From positions 1 through 61,793 of the forward strand of contig NZ_BMMX01000033.1 of NCBI RefSeq assembly GCF_014646155.1: a stretch of DNA of 61,793 nucleotides, given 5' to 3'. Position 1 is the stretch's first letter. Each line of letters starts with the position of its first letter. The notes under the pieces are model-generated. The model saw nothing but the letters and a program-made list of their open reading frames with translations, did no database searches and was not told the DNA's origin. The position numbers and the translations under genes are program-made. This document shows positions 15,892 through 23,954 of the stretch, piece by piece. This stretch comes from Mangrovihabitans endophyticus. Its GTDB lineage: Bacteria > Actinomycetota > Actinomycetes > Mycobacteriales > Micromonosporaceae.

Positions 15892-17406
15892 GTGGGGTTC
15901 GCGGAGAAACGCGGCGACTACTGGCGCGGCCGGTTCAAGGCCGGTCCGGGAAAGTATCCGACCGTGGCCGACGCCGCGGGGCGGCCGGTCCGCTTCCGCA
16001 GCAGGCGGGAGGCCGAGCAGGCGGCCAACGATGCGGAGGCGAAGGTGCGTGCGGGCGGAGTGGTCGATCCGGTGGCCGGGCGGATGACGTTCGGCGCGTA
16101 CGCCAACCTTTGGTATCGGCGGCAGGATCTGGCCGCTTCGACGATGCAGAACTACCGTCGCAGGCTGGAGGAGCATCTGCTGCCCACATTCGAGGACGAG
16201 CAACTGTTGGCGATCACCCGTGACGCGGTGGCGGGGTGGGAACGGGCCGAGCGCAAGGCCGGGTACGCCGACGCCAGCATTCGGTCGTGGCGGGCGCTGC
16301 TGCATCTGATCCTCGCTGATGCGGTGGAGGACGGGCTGATCGCCGTGAATCCCGCGGCCAAGCGTAAGGGCCGGGGTCGGCGGACGGGCCGGTCGGTGCA
16401 TCGGGCGGCGGAGAAGACCATCACGACGGCGCTCGGTGTGCTGTTGATCGCCGAGCGGGCGGCGCTGCTGTCGGGCCGTGATGACGAGTTCGTGGCGGTG
16501 CTGACGCTGGGGTTCACCGGGATGCGGTGGGGTGAGCTGGTCGGTTTGGAGACGCGATATGTGCGTCCGGCCGGGGTGAGGGTGGAGTGGCAGCTCTATG
16601 AGCTGGACAACGGGCTGTTGCACCGGTGCCCGCCGAAGGACGAGTCACGGCGGACTGTGGCTGTGCCGCCGTGGCTGCTCGCCTTGCTGACGGATCAGGT
16701 CGCCGCCCGTCCGGCGGGGCCGTGCCCGTGTCACGGTCGGCGGTATCTGTTCGGTGGTTACCGGGCGGTCAACGGCTCCGCCGGGCAGTCCGGCTCCCGG
16801 CTGGTCGATGTGGCTCGGCGTGCCGGGGTCGGCGTCGGCACGGTGTCGGCGGTGCTGAACGACCGGCCGGTCGTGGCGGTGCCGACGCGGGCGAGGGTGC
16901 TGGCGGCGGTGGCCGAGCTGGGCTATGTGCGGGGTGCACCGGCGGGTGTGCTGGCCGCGCACTGGCGGCGCAACGGCTTCGCGACGTGGCTGTTCCAACC
17001 GGCGGCCACGGGTCGGTATCCGCGCAAGGCACCGCACCCGGCCCGTCCGGTGCCGGTGCTGGCCGATCCGTGGCCGGGTGTGCCGGTGCGGGGCCGCGGC
17101 GCGGTCGGCCGGGCGGAAGCGTGCTGGCTGCCGGTCGCCGCGGGGTTGACGCCGCACGGGCTGCGTCACTCGTACAAGACGATGATGATCGAGCTGGGTA
17201 CCCCGGCGACGCTGATGGACGCGCAGATGGGGCACGAGGACGGCTCGGTGCAGGCCCGCTACTCGCACGTCACCTCGGGCATGACGGGTCGGCTGCTGGA
17301 CGGGTTGTCCGGGCTGTGGTCGGCGGCGCTGGACGCGCGGCGGGCGCTGAGCCCGCAGTCGCCGGTCGCGGTGCTGGATCGGCTGCTGGGGGAGGAGACG
17401 CAGTGA
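15892..17406 (+). CDS. int: Tyrosine integrase with an internal LacI-type HTH
   Basis: 504 residues. N-terminal AP2-like arm-binding domain (about 2-55, GDYWRGRFKAGPGKYPT), core-binding domain (about 65-150), then the catalytic domain with Arg in GFTGMRWGEL (about 212), HGLRHS (about 421-426), and GHEDGSVQARYSHV with the nucleophile Tyr near 457. Between the first Arg and the HxxR box, residues about 303-350 read VDVARRAGVGVGTVSAVLND then ARVLAAVAELGY, a textbook LacI-family DNA-binding helix-turn-helix with its hinge. Start GTG 15892 has GAGGAGA 6-8 bases upstream. GTG 15874 is possible. It lies 114 bp from attR and catalyses integration into tRNA-Val. The inserted domain is the unusual feature. 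Confidence 0.88.
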   Translation: MGFAEKRGDYWRGRFKAGPGKYPTVADAAGRPVRFRSRREAEQAANDAEAKVRAGGVVDPVAGRMTFGAYANLWYRRQDLAASTMQNYRRRLEEHLLPTFEDEQLLAITRDAVAGWERAERKAGYADASIRSWRALLHLILADAVEDGLIAVNPAAKRKGRGRRTGRSVHRAAEKTITTALGVLLIAERAALLSGRDDEFVAVLTLGFTGMRWGELVGLETRYVRPAGVRVEWQLYELDNGLLHRCPPKDESRRTVAVPPWLLALLTDQVAARPAGPCPCHGRRYLFGGYRAVNGSAGQSGSRLVDVARRAGVGVGTVSAVLNDRPVVAVPTRARVLAAVAELGYVRGAPAGVLAAHWRRNGFATWLFQPAATGRYPRKAPHPARPVPVLADPWPGVPVRGRGAVGRAEACWLPVAAGLTPHGLRHSYKTMMIELGTPATLMDAQMGHEDGSVQARYSHVTSGMTGRLLDGLSGLWSAALDARRALSPQSPVAVLDRLLGEETQ

Positions 17407-17421
17407 TCGTCAACCAACACC

Positions 17422-17446
17422 CAAGATCGTCTCCCAGGCTTCTCCC
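17422..17446 (+). repeat. Candidate integrase arm site, right copy
   Basis: CAAGATCGTCTCCC followed by AGGCTTCTCCC, matching 807-831 at 22 of 25 positions. It lies 74 bp inside the right attachment repeat. See the left copy. Confidence 0.45.
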
Positions 17447-17519
17447 GAACGGTCTCGGAGACAAAGATCGGGTCCCGCCCCGATGGGACGAAACCCGTTC
17501 TGACCTGCAATTTTACCTG

Positions 17520-17562
17520 GTGGGCGATACTGGGATCGAACCAGTGACCTCTTCCGTGTCAA
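17520..17562. repeat. attR: 43-bp direct repeat inside tRNA-Val
   Basis: Identical to 665-707. It covers the tRNA-Val gene from one base beyond the discriminator through the anticodon stem, so the tRNA remains intact after integration. Confidence 0.92.
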
Positions 17563-17592
17563 GGAAGCGCGCTCCCGCTGCGCCAATCGCCC
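17521..17592 (-). tRNA. tRNA-Val(GAC)
   Basis: The minus strand folds into a standard cloverleaf: acceptor GGGCGAT pairs with ATCGCCC, D-loop GGCGCAGCGGGAGCGC, anticodon loop TTGACAC (anticodon GAC) and T-arm GGTTCGATCCC. CCA is not encoded. It is the last gene of the Gly-Cys-Val tRNA operon and the integration target of the element. Confidence 0.97.
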
Positions 17593-17611
17593 TCTAAGCG
17601 TGATTACGCCG

Positions 17612-17682
17612 AGGTGGAGACGGGATTTGAACCCGTGTAGACGGCTTTGCAGGCCGTTGCCTCGCCTCTCGGCCACTCCACC
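17612..17682 (-). tRNA. tRNA-Cys(GCA)
   Basis: Minus-strand cloverleaf with acceptor GGTGGAG/CTCCACC, anticodon loop CTGCAAA (anticodon GCA) and T-loop GGTTCAAATCC. It lies 19 bp upstream of tRNA-Val in the same operon. Confidence 0.97.
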
Positions 17683-17719
17683 GAGCCGGCCCCGCAAGTT
17701 ACCTGTGGTGGCCTCTCCG

Positions 17720-17792
17720 AGCGGACGACGGGACTCGAACCCGCGACCCTCACCTTGGCAAGGTGATGCGCTACCAACTGCGCTACGTCCGC
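17720..17792 (-). tRNA. tRNA-Gly(GCC)
   Basis: Minus-strand cloverleaf with acceptor GCGGACG/CGTCCGC, D-arm GCGCAGTTGGTAGCGC, anticodon loop TTGCCAA (anticodon GCC) and T-loop GGTTCGAGTCC. First gene of the tRNA operon. Confidence 0.97.
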
Positions 17793-17829
17793 TTGTCTCC
17801 CCGGGCGCGTTCCCCGGTGACGGATAGGA

Positions 17830-17859
17830 ACTTTAGCGGGTACGCCATGACGTTGCCAA
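17830..17859 (-). promoter_or_regulatory. Promoter of the tRNA operon
   Basis: On the minus strand TTGGCA (17859-17854) and TAAAGT (17835-17830) are separated by 18 bp. The -10 box lies about 38 bp upstream of tRNA-Gly, a good fit to a vegetative sigma-70-type promoter. Confidence 0.7.
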
Positions 17860-17928
17860 ACCGGGGTACCCCCGGCGCGTCGCGATTTGCCCCGGCTGGC
17901 GGTCGTGACCTGCGGAAAGCCGGGTCGG

Positions 17929-18300
17929 CTAGCCGCGTGAACCCGGTCGGTCGCGGGTGGCGTGCGGCTGGCCGTCGAGGTAGGCGTTCAAGGCTGCCGC
18001 GCCGGTGAGCATGGCCCGGCTGCGGGCGGAGAGCCGAGCGTGCCCATCGTGCAGCATCGCCTCCAGCGGGTGCGACGCCTCCGGCGGTGCGGATCTGGTC
18101 GATCACCGGTGCGATCTGCGCCAGCAGGTAGCCGCCTCTCCTTAGCTGGTGGACGAGCCGAGCGTCGCGTACGTCGCAGGCGCTGCACACCCGGTAACCG
18201 GTGTGCGGATCGCGCCGTGGCCGGACCAGGCCGGCAGCCTCCCATTTTCGCAGCGTGGTGGGGCGGATGCCGAGCCGTCGAGCGAGCCTACCCACGTACG
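17929..18300 (-). pseudogene. MerR-family regulator, frameshifted
   Basis: The frame starting near 18295 reads VGRLARRLGIRPTTLRKWE, then GYRVCSACDVRDARLVHQ and GGYLLAQIAPVIDQIRTA, a MerR helix-turn-helix of the TioE-like subgroup. At about 18080 the frame breaks. The natural continuation (EASHPLEAML, then ARLSARSRAMLTGAAALNAYLD, stop at 17929) is in another frame. The N-terminal region expected in two-domain members is absent or not recognisable. So the gene is either a real pseudogene or carries a one-base sequence error. Confidence 0.65.
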
Positions 18301-18318
18301 TGTCGCCGCGTTCCTGCG

Positions 18319-18534
18319 GTGGGGGACGGGCAGACACCGCAGGGGCAACGACTGCGGCTGCTCGCCGACGACCTGGTCGCCGTGCTCGACGCGCAGACGC
18401 CTCACCTGATCGCCACCTCGTCGCGGGACGAGTGGGAGCGGGCATGCTTGTACGGCCGCACCGCCACCGGGCTGGCGAGCCACGACGCGATCGTGTTCGT
18501 CAAGGAGGTCCTCGCCGGCGGTGCCGGGGGTTGA
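18319..18534 (+). CDS. Small hypothetical protein (71 aa)
   Basis: GTG 18319 opens a frame with strong G/C third-position bias and an ordinary composition (LRLLADDLVAVLDAQ, then WERACLYGRTATGLASHDAI and VFVKEVLAGG). No family recognised. It is divergent from the broken MerR gene, and may be the partner of that regulator or the stump of a longer gene. Confidence 0.45.
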   Translation: MGDGQTPQGQRLRLLADDLVAVLDAQTPHLIATSSRDEWERACLYGRTATGLASHDAIVFVKEVLAGGAGG

Positions 18535-18627
18535 CCCCACCACGGTTCGGGGGGACCGCTTGATGGAGACGCATCGCAAACCTTCATAGCGTCGAGGCTT
18601 GTACGTCCGACGTGGAGGGAGAAGGAC

Positions 18628-19866
18628 ATGCGCAGACATCGTGGCCGGTGGGGACGTGTCGGCCGGTGGGGGACGGCCGTCGCGGTGACGGCGGCGGTGG
18701 TGGCCGGCGGCGCGCCGCCGGCCGTCGCCGCCCCACCCGGCGACCGCGGCCGGCAGATCCACGCCGCGGTCGACGATTTGCACGCGCTGGGCATCACCGG
18801 CGTTCAGGGACTGGCCCGGGTCGACAGTGTCACCACACGCGCCCGGGCCGGAGTGGGTGACCTGCGCCGGGGGACGCCGGTGCCGCTCGGCGGATATTTC
18901 CGGATGGGAAGCAACACCAAGACCTTCGTCTCGGTCGCCGTCCTGCAACTCGTCGGGGAGGGGAGACTCTCGCTGGACGACACCGTCGACCGCTGGCTGC
19001 CCGGGGTCGTCACCGGCAACGGCAACGACGGCCGAACCATCACCGTCCGTCAGTTGCTGCAGCACACCAGCGGCCTCTACAACTACACCAACGATCTTGC
19101 CGTGGTGGGTTCCTTCGCGGGTTACCGGGCGCACCGGTTCGATCATTACACCGCCGCCGACGTCGTCGCGCTGGCCATGAAGCACGAACCCGAATTCGCG
19201 CCCGGAACGCGATGGGACTATTCCAACACCAACTATGTCCTGGCCGGCATGCTGATCGAGCGTGTAACCGGCCGAGCGTGGGCCACCGAGGTGCGCGCCC
19301 GGATTCTCCAGCCGCTCGGGCTGCGCCACACCTTGATGCCGGGGGACCGGCCGTATCTCCCGGTGCCGCACGCCAGGGCCTACCAGCAGTGGGAGCCGGG
19401 TGGCGAGATGACCGACACCACCCTGTTCAACGCCACCGTCGCCGATGCGGCGGGCAGCCTCATCACCACGCCGGGCGACTTGGCGCGCTTCTGGCAGGCC
19501 CTGCAGCGCGGACGGCTTCTCCACCCGCGCGAGATGGCCGCCATGCACCGCACCGTCCTCGCCGAAAGCCGGCAGGACTCCGAGCCCGGTTCCCGGTACG
19601 GCCTGGGCATCGCGTACATCCCGACGCGGTGCGGTGGCTACTGGTCGCACGGCGGTGACGTGCTCGGCGTGAGCACGGCCAACGCGGTGAGCGCGGACGG
19701 CGCCCGCGTCGTGGTGTTGTCGCTGACCGCGCAACTGGCCGACGAGGAGGCCGGACTCGCGGTGCGCCGCCGCACGTCGCAGCTCATGGAGGACGTCATG
19801 TGCGGGCACGACGGGACGGCGGCCGGGCCGGACACGGTCCGTTCCGGCTGGCGTGATGTCGCCTGA
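18628..19866 (+). CDS. Secreted serine hydrolase (class C beta-lactamase / DD-peptidase fold)
   Basis: 412 residues. A signal peptide of about 38 residues ends at AVAAPP. MGSNTKT (about 93) carries the catalytic Ser-x-x-Lys, YSNTNY (about 198) the Tyr-x-Asn, and HGG (about 338) takes the place of KTG. QLLQHTSGLYNY and PLGLRHT are typical of the D-alanyl-D-alanine carboxypeptidase/esterase branch. It is probably extracellular and acts on peptidoglycan peptides or esters. The substrate cannot be read from sequence. It is monocistronic, with GGAGGGAGAAGG before the ATG. Confidence 0.88.
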   Translation: MRRHRGRWGRVGRWGTAVAVTAAVVAGGAPPAVAAPPGDRGRQIHAAVDDLHALGITGVQGLARVDSVTTRARAGVGDLRRGTPVPLGGYFRMGSNTKTFVSVAVLQLVGEGRLSLDDTVDRWLPGVVTGNGNDGRTITVRQLLQHTSGLYNYTNDLAVVGSFAGYRAHRFDHYTAADVVALAMKHEPEFAPGTRWDYSNTNYVLAGMLIERVTGRAWATEVRARILQPLGLRHTLMPGDRPYLPVPHARAYQQWEPGGEMTDTTLFNATVADAAGSLITTPGDLARFWQALQRGRLLHPREMAAMHRTVLAESRQDSEPGSRYGLGIAYIPTRCGGYWSHGGDVLGVSTANAVSADGARVVVLSLTAQLADEEAGLAVRRRTSQLMEDVMCGHDGTAAGPDTVRSGWRDVA

Positions 19867-19954
19867 TGGGGGACGACACCCCGCGGCGCGTCGTTTAGTG
19901 GCCCGGTGCACGGGAAACGGATGAGGTTCGAACGACAGCGAGGAGGAGTCTGCG

Positions 19955-20134
19955 ATGTCTTTCCTGGACAAGGCCAAGCAGTTCGCCGACAAGCACGACA
20001 AGCAGGTGGATCAGGCCATTGAGAAGATCGGCGACCAGATCGACAAGCGCACCGAGGGGAAGTACTCGTCGCAGGTCGACCGCGGCGTCGACGAGGCGCA
20101 GCGCCGGACCGGGGCGGGCGACACGCAACCGTGA
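19955..20134 (+). CDS. MT0933-like antitoxin family protein (59 aa)
   Basis: MSFLDKAKQFADKHDKQVDQ followed by DQIDKRTEGKYSSQVDRGV is the pattern of the Rv0909/MT0933-like antitoxin family: a short, highly charged helical protein. AGGAGGA lies 7-13 bases upstream of ATG 19955. In mycobacteria the partner toxin is adjacent, but no toxin gene is next to this one, so it may be an orphan with another role. Confidence 0.75.
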   Translation: MSFLDKAKQFADKHDKQVDQAIEKIGDQIDKRTEGKYSSQVDRGVDEAQRRTGAGDTQP

Positions 20135-20156
20135 CGGCCCGGCGACGCGACGGTCG

Positions 20157-20783
20157 TCAGTCCGAGCCGAGCAACCCTCGCTCGAACGCGGTCGCCACCG
20201 CCGCCGCACGGTCCCGGACGCCCAGTTTGGCGTACGCGTGCAGCAGGTGTGTCTTCACCGTTGCCTCGCTGATGAACAGTCTGCCCGCGGCTTCGCGGTT
20301 GGAGCAGCCGCGCGCGATCAAGCCCAGCACTTCCACTTCCCGCTGGCTCAGCGGCTCCTTCGCCGGTGAGCGCAGCGTGCCCATGAGACGGCCGGCCACC
20401 GCGGGGGAGAGCACCGACTCCCCGCGGTGCGCCGCCGCGACCGCACGGAACAGGTCTTCGCGCGGCGTGTCCTTGAGCAGATAGCCGGTCGCCCCCGCCT
20501 TGATCGCCGGGAGGACGTCGCTGTCCGTGTCGTACGTGGTCAGCACCAGTACCCGGGCGCGGGACCCTTCCGCCTTCAACGCCCGGATCGTGGTGACGCC
20601 GTCCATCTCCGGCATGCGCAGATCGAGCAGCACCACGTCGGGGTCCACCGCGCGGGCCACGGCGAGGGCTTCCCGTCCATTGCCGGCCTCGCCGAGCACC
20701 GCGAACCGGTCGTCACCGTCGAACATGCCTCGTAGCCCGTCGCGGACCACGGGGTGGTCGTCGACCACGATCAGGCGGATCAT
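20157..20783 (-). CDS. NarL-family response regulator
   Basis: 208 residues. Receiver domain with acidic pocket VVDDHP, phospho-acceptor Asp in VVLLDLRMPEMDG (about 54), Thr in LTTYD and Lys in LLKDT. C-terminal LuxR-type HTH from LSQREVEVLGLIARG to SEATVKTHLLHAYAKLGV. It overlaps the kinase gene by 4 nt and forms a two-component pair with it. The ABC exporter genes immediately upstream in the same direction are the likely target or co-operon. Confidence 0.93.
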   Translation of the reverse strand: MIRLIVVDDHPVVRDGLRGMFDGDDRFAVLGEAGNGREALAVARAVDPDVVLLDLRMPEMDGVTTIRALKAEGSRARVLVLTTYDTDSDVLPAIKAGATGYLLKDTPREDLFRAVAAAHRGESVLSPAVAGRLMGTLRSPAKEPLSQREVEVLGLIARGCSNREAAGRLFISEATVKTHLLHAYAKLGVRDRAAAVATAFERGLLGSD

Positions 20784-22063
20784 GCCGCGGCGCCCTGGGC
20801 GATCGCGGGCACGCGGGCGGAGATCGCGGTGCCGGCTCCGGGTTCGGACTCCACGTCGAGCCGGCCGGCGATCCGGATCACCCGCTCGCGCATCGCGTTC
20901 AGCCCGTACCCGCCCGGATAGTCCGCAGCGAGCGGAGCCTCCGGGTCGAAGCCGGTGCCGTCGTCGCGTACGTCCAAGCTGACCAGATCCTCCATGTAGG
21001 ACAGGGTGAGGGCGACCCGGGTGGCACCGGCGTGCCGGGCCACGTTGGCCAGGGCCTCCTGCGCGGTGCGCAGGAGGGTCGTCTCGATCTCGGGCAGCAG
21101 CGGCCGGGGCGTGCCCGTGGTGATCAGCTCGGCGGTCACGTCGTTGAGCCGCGACCAGCCCCGGACCACCTCGTCGATCGCGTCGGGCAGCGCCGCCGCG
21201 TCCAGGTTCTGCGGTCGCAGCGCCTGCACCGAGCGGCGGGCCTCGGCGAGGCTGTCGCGGGCCAGCCGCTTGGCCGTGTCGAGGTGTCGGCACAGGTCGT
21301 TCGGCCGGGACCGGGCCGCGTCCGCCGCTTCGAGCTGGGTGACGATGCCGGTCAGGCCCTGCGCCAGCACGTCGTGGATCTCGCCGGCCATGCGTTGCCG
21401 CTCGTCCAGCACGCCCGCCTCGCGAGCCTGGTTCAGCAACTGGGCGTGCAGGCCCGCGTTCTCCTGCAGCGCGGCTTCGAGCCGTTCGTTGGCCTCGGCA
21501 AGTTCGTCGATCATCGCCGCGCGGCGGTTCGACTGCTCGTGGGTCGCCGTGGTCAGGTGCGTCATGCCGACCGCGATGACCAGGTTGAGTGCCAGCACCA
21601 TGGCGAAGGCGATCCGCCCGTTCAGCGCGGTGAGTGTGTCGAAGCCGCCGATCTGCGAGATGGCGCCGGAACAGGCGACCGCGCCGGCCCCCACCAGCCG
21701 CCACCGTCCGGGCAGGGCGTACACGAGGACCAGGTATCCGGTCCAGCCGTAGAACCCGTAGAGCGGGTTCACCCAGATCAGCAGGAAGATCAGCAGCAGG
21801 TGCCCGAGGAAGAAGACCGCCATCAGTCCGCGCCGGTGCTCCCACTGCGGGTGCAGGGTCACGAACCAGGCCAGCCACGCGGCGGCCACCACCGACAGGG
21901 CCAGGCCCCACAGGAACGGCTTGGCGGGCAGCAAGCGGAAGGCGTCGGCCACCAGCGACAGCGCGACCGACCCGGCCAGGCACGCGTACGGGACCAACAG
22001 CACCCACCGATCGAGGCGCTGACGCCACTGGTCGAGCCCCCGCATCGCGCCCCGATCGGTCAT
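20780..22063 (-). CDS. Sensor histidine kinase (HisKA_3)
   Basis: 427 residues. Five to six transmembrane helices cover residues about 22-170 (PYACLAGSVALSLV, then WGLALSVVAAAWLAWFV, LMAVFFLGHLLLIFLLIWV and IAFAMVLALNLVIAVG). A coiled-coil linker is followed by the phospho-His box RQRMAGEIHDVLAQGLTGIV and the ATPase motifs AQEALANVARHAGA, DDGTGFD and GYGLNAMRER. Start ATG 22063 opens the recognisable protein. The longer frame reaching 22378 runs over the permease gene. It senses an unknown signal in the membrane, as in DesK-like kinases. Confidence 0.92.
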   Translation of the reverse strand: MTDRGAMRGLDQWRQRLDRWVLLVPYACLAGSVALSLVADAFRLLPAKPFLWGLALSVVAAAWLAWFVTLHPQWEHRRGLMAVFFLGHLLLIFLLIWVNPLYGFYGWTGYLVLVYALPGRWRLVGAGAVACSGAISQIGGFDTLTALNGRIAFAMVLALNLVIAVGMTHLTTATHEQSNRRAAMIDELAEANERLEAALQENAGLHAQLLNQAREAGVLDERQRMAGEIHDVLAQGLTGIVTQLEAADAARSRPNDLCRHLDTAKRLARDSLAEARRSVQALRPQNLDAAALPDAIDEVVRGWSRLNDVTAELITTGTPRPLLPEIETTLLRTAQEALANVARHAGATRVALTLSYMEDLVSLDVRDDGTGFDPEAPLAADYPGGYGLNAMRERVIRIAGRLDVESEPGAGTAISARVPAIAQGAAA

Positions 22064-22071
22064 GGGTCCCC

Positions 22072-22812
22072 CTATTCCCAGCGGAACAGCCGCGCGGCGG
22101 CCGCTCCGAACACCACTACGTAAGCCAACAACACGGCCAGGGGCAAGAGGGCGGGCCACTGGCCGACCGCCGCGTCGTGCAGCGCCCGTTCGCCGGCGCC
22201 GAGCGGCGTGAAGTCCCCGATGCGCTGGAGCACCGCCGGCAACACCTCGCGCGGTGTCCACAGCCCGGCGAAGAACATCGACGGGAAGAACAGCAGGGTG
22301 CCGATGGCGTTGCCGGCCTTGCCGCTGGGTGCCAGCGCCGCGACAAGCAGGCCGACGGCGAACACCCCGGCACCGCACAGCAGATAGGCGATCAGGAAGC
22401 CGACCGGCTGACCGGGCAGGTTCACGTCGAAGGCGATCTTGCCGACGGCGAGCACCAGGATGCCGGAGACCAGCGCCATCACCAGCGTCGCGGCCAGTTG
22501 CGCACCGAGCAGCGTGACCGGCCGTACGGGTGTGACGGCGACGCGGCGCAGCACCCCCCGCTCCCGGTAGCTCGCGAGCACCGTCGGCATGAACTGCAAC
22601 CCCAGCATGGCCAGGCCCAGGGCGAGCGCGATCCCCACGTACAGGGAGATCACGGTGACACCGCCGAGGGCCTCGCTGGGTTCCCGGAATTCCGGGATGC
22701 TGCCCAGGATGACCACCAGAATGGTGGGGAAGGCCAGGCTGAAGAACGCCACCAGCGGTTCGCGCAGGAACAGGCGCAGCTCGTTGCGGGTGATTTTGGC
22801 GAACAGACCCAT
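22072..22812 (-). CDS. ABC-2 type exporter permease
   Basis: 246 residues, six predicted helices. ELRLFLREPLVAFFSLAFP at the start and the C-terminal FFPSMFFAGLWTPREVLP, then PLGAGERALHDA, are typical of DrrB-like ABC-2 permeases. It lies 1 bp after the ATPase gene. With it, it should form an efflux system for a drug or lipid. The adjacent two-component system suggests induction by membrane stress or the exported compound. Confidence 0.9.
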   Translation of the reverse strand: MGLFAKITRNELRLFLREPLVAFFSLAFPTILVVILGSIPEFREPSEALGGVTVISLYVGIALALGLAMLGLQFMPTVLASYRERGVLRRVAVTPVRPVTLLGAQLAATLVMALVSGILVLAVGKIAFDVNLPGQPVGFLIAYLLCGAGVFAVGLLVAALAPSGKAGNAIGTLLFFPSMFFAGLWTPREVLPAVLQRIGDFTPLGAGERALHDAAVGQWPALLPLAVLLAYVVVFGAAAARLFRWE

Positions 22813-22813
22813 G

Positions 22814-23725
22814 TCAACGCTCCTCTGCCAGGGGCTCGCGGTTGGTCAGGCGGATGTATGCCTCGTCCAGGTCCGCCTGTTCCACACGCAGGTCGGCGGC
22901 GATGATGCCGCGCCCGGCGAGCAGCGCGATGACGGTGTGGAGCAACTCGCCCTTGCCGACCACCTCGATCCGCGGGCCGTGCCGTCGGACCTCGGTGACC
23001 TCGGGCAGGGCGAGCAGCAACGCATCCTCGATCGGCTCCGAGGGGCGGAACCGGAGCCGCTGCTCGGCCGCGATCTCGGCGATCAGCGCGGCCGGGGTGC
23101 CGAGAGCCACCACCCGGCCGGAGTCGATCACGGCGATCCGGTCGCAGAGTCGCTCCGCCTCCTCCATGAAGTGGGTGACCAGCAGGACCGTGACGCCCCG
23201 CGCCCGGATGCCCTCGATCAGGTCCCAGGTGTCGCGCCGGGCGTGCGGGTCGAGGCCGGTGGTCAGCTCGTCGAGGATGGCGATCCGCGGGTCGCCGATC
23301 AGGGCGAGCGCGATGGACAGGCGCTGTTTCTGGCCGCCGGACAGCTTCGCGAACCGGGTGCCGAGCTTGTCGCCGAGCCCGAGTTCGCGGGCGAGTGCGC
23401 GCCAATCGGCCGGTTCCGGATAAAACGCGCTGAACAGTTCCAGCGCCTCTCGCACGGTGGTCTTCTCGGGCAGTTGCCCCTCCTGTAGCTGCACGCCGAC
23501 CAGCCGGCGCAATTCATGGTCACGGGGTGGGCGGTCGAGGACGGTGATGGTTCCGGCGTCCGGCGTCCGCAAGCCGGCCACGCACTCGACGGTGGTGGTC
23601 TTGCCGGCGCCGTTCGGGCCCAGGATGCCGAAAATCTCACCGCGCTCGACGGTGAACGAGACGTCGCGCACCGCGGCGGTGTCCCCGTACCGCTTCTGCA
23701 GGTTCGAGACCTCGATGACTGTCAT
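22814..23725 (-). CDS. ABC exporter ATP-binding protein
   Basis: 303 residues. Walker A GPNGAGKTT (about 38), Q-loop VQLQEGQLPE, signature LSGGQKQRLSIALALIG, Walker B IAILDELTTGLD and switch His in VTHFMEEAE. The C-terminal extension (about 215-303) is that of DrrA-type subunits. Start ATG 23725 begins the conserved domain. The frame is open 29 codons further but reads as shadow. First gene of the exporter and two-component operon. Confidence 0.92.
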   Translation of the reverse strand: MTVIEVSNLQKRYGDTAAVRDVSFTVERGEIFGILGPNGAGKTTTVECVAGLRTPDAGTITVLDRPPRDHELRRLVGVQLQEGQLPEKTTVREALELFSAFYPEPADWRALARELGLGDKLGTRFAKLSGGQKQRLSIALALIGDPRIAILDELTTGLDPHARRDTWDLIEGIRARGVTVLLVTHFMEEAERLCDRIAVIDSGRVVALGTPAALIAEIAAEQRLRFRPSEPIEDALLLALPEVTEVRRHGPRIEVVGKGELLHTVIALLAGRGIIAADLRVEQADLDEAYIRLTNREPLAEER

Positions 23726-23954
23726 GCTGTGATCGTCACATCGGCGCCAGGTGCCGCGAATCGACCGGCGGTCGATCTGCCCCCTCCACCGATCGGTGGA
23801 GGAGACTCTCATTCGTCGAGGTCACAGCCTTGGCGCGTACGGGTCTGCGGCGAGACAAATCACGGACGCTCGGCTGGAGGGCGGGCTTTCCCGGTGCATA
23901 GCCTCCTCGCGTCGCGACTGCGACACCATGCGTCATGTCGTTGCGGGAGGCGCC

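Larger units (their letters stand above)
665..17562. mobile_element. AICE of the pSAM2 type integrated in tRNA-Val(GAC)
   Basis: Perfect 43-bp direct repeats bound about 16.9 kb. Inside are a tyrosine integrase next to the tRNA, an excisionase-like protein, a RepSA-type HUH replication initiator, an FtsK/TraB single-protein DNA translocase, SSB, SpdB-like membrane proteins and an HTH-TPR regulator. This is the set that defines actinomycete integrative and conjugative elements, which excise, replicate by rolling circle and move double-stranded DNA with one hexameric translocase. The transfer and replication genes run in one direction with 4-nt overlaps. The left cargo region (about 1260-3605) has visibly lower GC than the rest. 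The element looks complete: no core gene is broken. Confidence 0.93.
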
